Source: Archaeoglobales archaeon
GTDB taxonomy: Archaea; Halobacteriota; Archaeoglobi; Archaeoglobales; Archaeoglobaceae
Reading direction: 5' to 3'
Assembly (NCBI GenBank): GCA_003663055.1
Contig: QMZF01000056.1
Span: 1 to 6,609 of the forward strand
DNA length: 6,609 nucleotides
Part shown: piece by piece, positions 5,722 to 6,609 of the stretch
Layout of the letters: each line of letters begins with the position of its first letter
Numbering within the stretch: the first letter of the stretch is position 1
Program-made: the position numbers and the translations under genes
The notes under the pieces: generated by a model
Told to the model about the DNA's origin: nothing
Seen by the model: only the letters and a program-made list of their open reading frames with translations
Database searches by the model: none

Positions 5722-5729
5722 TTATATAT
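5721..5729 (+). promoter_or_regulatory. TATA box of the SpoIIM-family gene
   Basis: ATTATATAT is the best consensus-like TATA box in the window. Its centre near 5725.5 is 26.5 bp upstream of the ATG at 5752, predicting a leaderless mRNA. It begins on the last base of the DUF63 stop codon, so the promoter is packed against the upstream gene. Confidence 0.6.
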
Positions 5730-5751
5730 GCCATGAGTACAAAACTTAATT

Positions 5752-6306
5752 ATGGAATTCGTTAAGCATTTAGTCATCATAAGCATCGTGTTCATAGCCT
5801 CAATTGCTGGTGGCGCTTATCACGCCTCTTTGGATGTAAAGCAGGCGGAAAAAAAGATAGAAACTACTTTCCAAGGATTTGACATAATTAAAAAAGCTGA
5901 TCCTCTCGTAGTGTTTGCATTCATCTTCATTAATAACTCGTTAAAAGCTCTAGTCGCTACCGCAGCAGGCATATTTTTCGGTATTTTTCCACTAAGCTTC
6001 ATAGTTATAAACGGGTACCTCATAGGACTTGTTGTATACGTGAAGGGGCTCGAACTTGGCTTCGGCAAAGTTTTGCTCTATCTAATCCCCCACGGTATTC
6101 TTGAAATACCGGCCATACTGCTCGCATGCAGCTATGGACTGTGGCTCGGTGAGAGGTTTGTTAAAAAGTTAAGAGCCGAAGACGTCAATTTAAGAGCGGA
6201 CTTCCGGCGCGCATTGGATAAATGCATAAAAAGGGTTGTGCCGATTCTGTTTGTAGCTGCAATAATTGAGACCTTTATTACACCAATCGTTGCGTCGACG
6301 GCGTAA
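5752..6306 (+). CDS. SpoIIM family (DUF95) membrane protein
   Basis: A 184-residue integral membrane protein of the SpoIIM/DUF95 family. The diagnostic motifs are FIFINNSLKAL (57-67), GIFFGIFPLSFIVINGYLIG (73-92) and PHGILEIPAILLA (113-125). It has about five hydrophobic segments: an N-terminal helix, three central ones around the motifs, and a C-terminal one (162-180). The bacterial member acts in septal membrane migration and peptidoglycan remodelling during sporulation; archaea lack both, so the role here is unknown and may concern membrane shape or transport. The length is normal for archaeal members. The ATG at 5752 has a TATA box at leaderless spacing and no Shine-Dalgarno. It follows the DUF63 gene by 30 bp. 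Its last 29 bases overlap, on the opposite strand, the 3' end of a broken receiver-domain gene. Confidence 0.92.
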   Translation: MEFVKHLVIISIVFIASIAGGAYHASLDVKQAEKKIETTFQGFDIIKKADPLVVFAFIFINNSLKALVATAAGIFFGIFPLSFIVINGYLIGLVVYVKGLELGFGKVLLYLIPHGILEIPAILLACSYGLWLGERFVKKLRAEDVNLRADFRRALDKCIKRVVPILFVAAIIETFITPIVASTA

Positions 6307-6609
6307 AGTCTCCTACAGCTCGAATTAGCTCGTCTTTTTTGTAGGGCTTCGTTATGTAGATGTCAACAAAATCTGCCACGAGCTCTTTGTACGTCTCCTG
6401 AATGCATGCAGAACAAACAATAATTTTTACGTTGGGGGTCAAGCCTTCTTATTTCGATTGCTGAGACCCCACCAAGTGCCACTTCTGCAACTTCCCCTCT
6501 TTCGGGCATTCTGAGATCGATAACAACATCCGGTCTAAGTTCTTTGAACTTTGCTATGGTCTCCTCCTTATTTTTTTGCTTCACGATAACCTAACTCAAC
6601 ACTTTCTAA
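6278..6609 (-). pseudogene. Disrupted CheY-like response regulator receiver gene, 5' end outside window
   Basis: Three frames joined together give a receiver domain. From the right edge the first reads LESVELGYREAK; an A7 run (plus-strand T7, 6571-6577) then shifts the frame to NKEETIAKFKELRPDVVIDLRMP, which carries the phospho-acceptor Asp, and continues to EIRRLDP. A C5 run (plus-strand G5, 6434-6438) shifts again to NVKIIVCSACIQ and ITKPYKKDELI, with the conserved Ser and Lys of receivers, ending at a TAA at 6278-6280. Removing one base from each run would restore one frame. The strand before the phospho-acceptor is one residue short (DVVID, against the usual D-x-V-h-h-D), and about eight extra residues follow it, partly a 9-bp near-repeat (EVAEVA). 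Stand-alone CheY-like output is likely for the intact ancestor. Real decay is favoured; sequencing error in homopolymers could explain the frameshifts but not the in-frame changes. Confidence 0.82.

Noticed and set aside
6363..6584. A stand-alone 73-residue protein from the GTG at 6584
   Set aside because: Its middle part is plainly the receiver-domain core, while its last residues (after LDP) are out-of-frame translation of the rest of that domain. It is a fragment of the broken gene, not an independent small protein.
1..6609. tRNA or rRNA genes, CRISPR arrays, insertion sequences, long direct repeats
   Set aside because: Reading both strands, I found no cloverleaf, no regularly spaced repeat, no transposase frame and no terminal inverted repeats. 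A covariance-model scan was not possible.

Overview
The window looks like a chromosomal segment of a thermophilic euryarchaeon, most likely an Archaeoglobi member (Archaeoglobus, Ferroglobus or Geoglobus type). The reasons are the archaeal-only families (UPF0058, DUF63), the quinone and isoprenoid genes typical of menaquinone-using archaea, A/T-rich TATA boxes, and a start-codon layout that implies mostly leaderless mRNAs. The lineage call is inference from gene content; no marker gene is present.

Layout. (1) 1-186, minus: N-terminal part of a small charged, coiled-coil-like protein that runs off the left edge. (2) 267-1280, plus: a geranylgeranyl-reductase-family flavoprotein. (3) 1283-2143, minus: a UbiA-family prenyltransferase of the MqnP type, convergent with the reductase and 2 bp from it. 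(4) 2309-3217, plus: a trans-polyprenyl diphosphate synthase whose chain-length residues suggest a long product. (5) 3249-3641 and 3638-4309, plus: a four-helix membrane protein and a YfcE/MJ0936-type metallophosphoesterase joined by an ATGA stop/start overlap. (6) 4378-4620, plus: a UPF0058 protein. (7) The 300-bp gap 4621-4920 holds a candidate 37-residue cysteine-rich protein (4698-4811) with the only strong Shine-Dalgarno site I see here. (8) 4921-5721 and 5752-6306, plus: a DUF63 membrane protein and a SpoIIM-family (DUF95) membrane protein. (9) 6278-6609, minus: a broken CheY-like receiver gene that overlaps the SpoIIM 3' end and runs off the right edge.

How the genes fit together. The reductase, the UbiA-type prenyltransferase and the polyprenyl synthase could make, attach and saturate the side chain of a menaquinone. 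Archaeoglobus fulgidus is known to contain a fully saturated MK-7, so a saturated-menaquinone tail locus is a coherent reading, although the three genes are not one operon. The DUF63 and SpoIIM genes form a second, membrane-related pair of unknown function.

The clearest structural pattern is regulatory. For seven genes a TATA-like box is centred about 24.5-26.5 bp upstream of the chosen start codon, which places the predicted transcription start on or next to that codon. This pattern helped choose starts for the polyprenyl synthase (2309 rather than 2303) and the prenyltransferase (2143 rather than 2245). The small cysteine-rich ORF and the metallophosphoesterase are the clear exceptions; DUF63 fits poorly.
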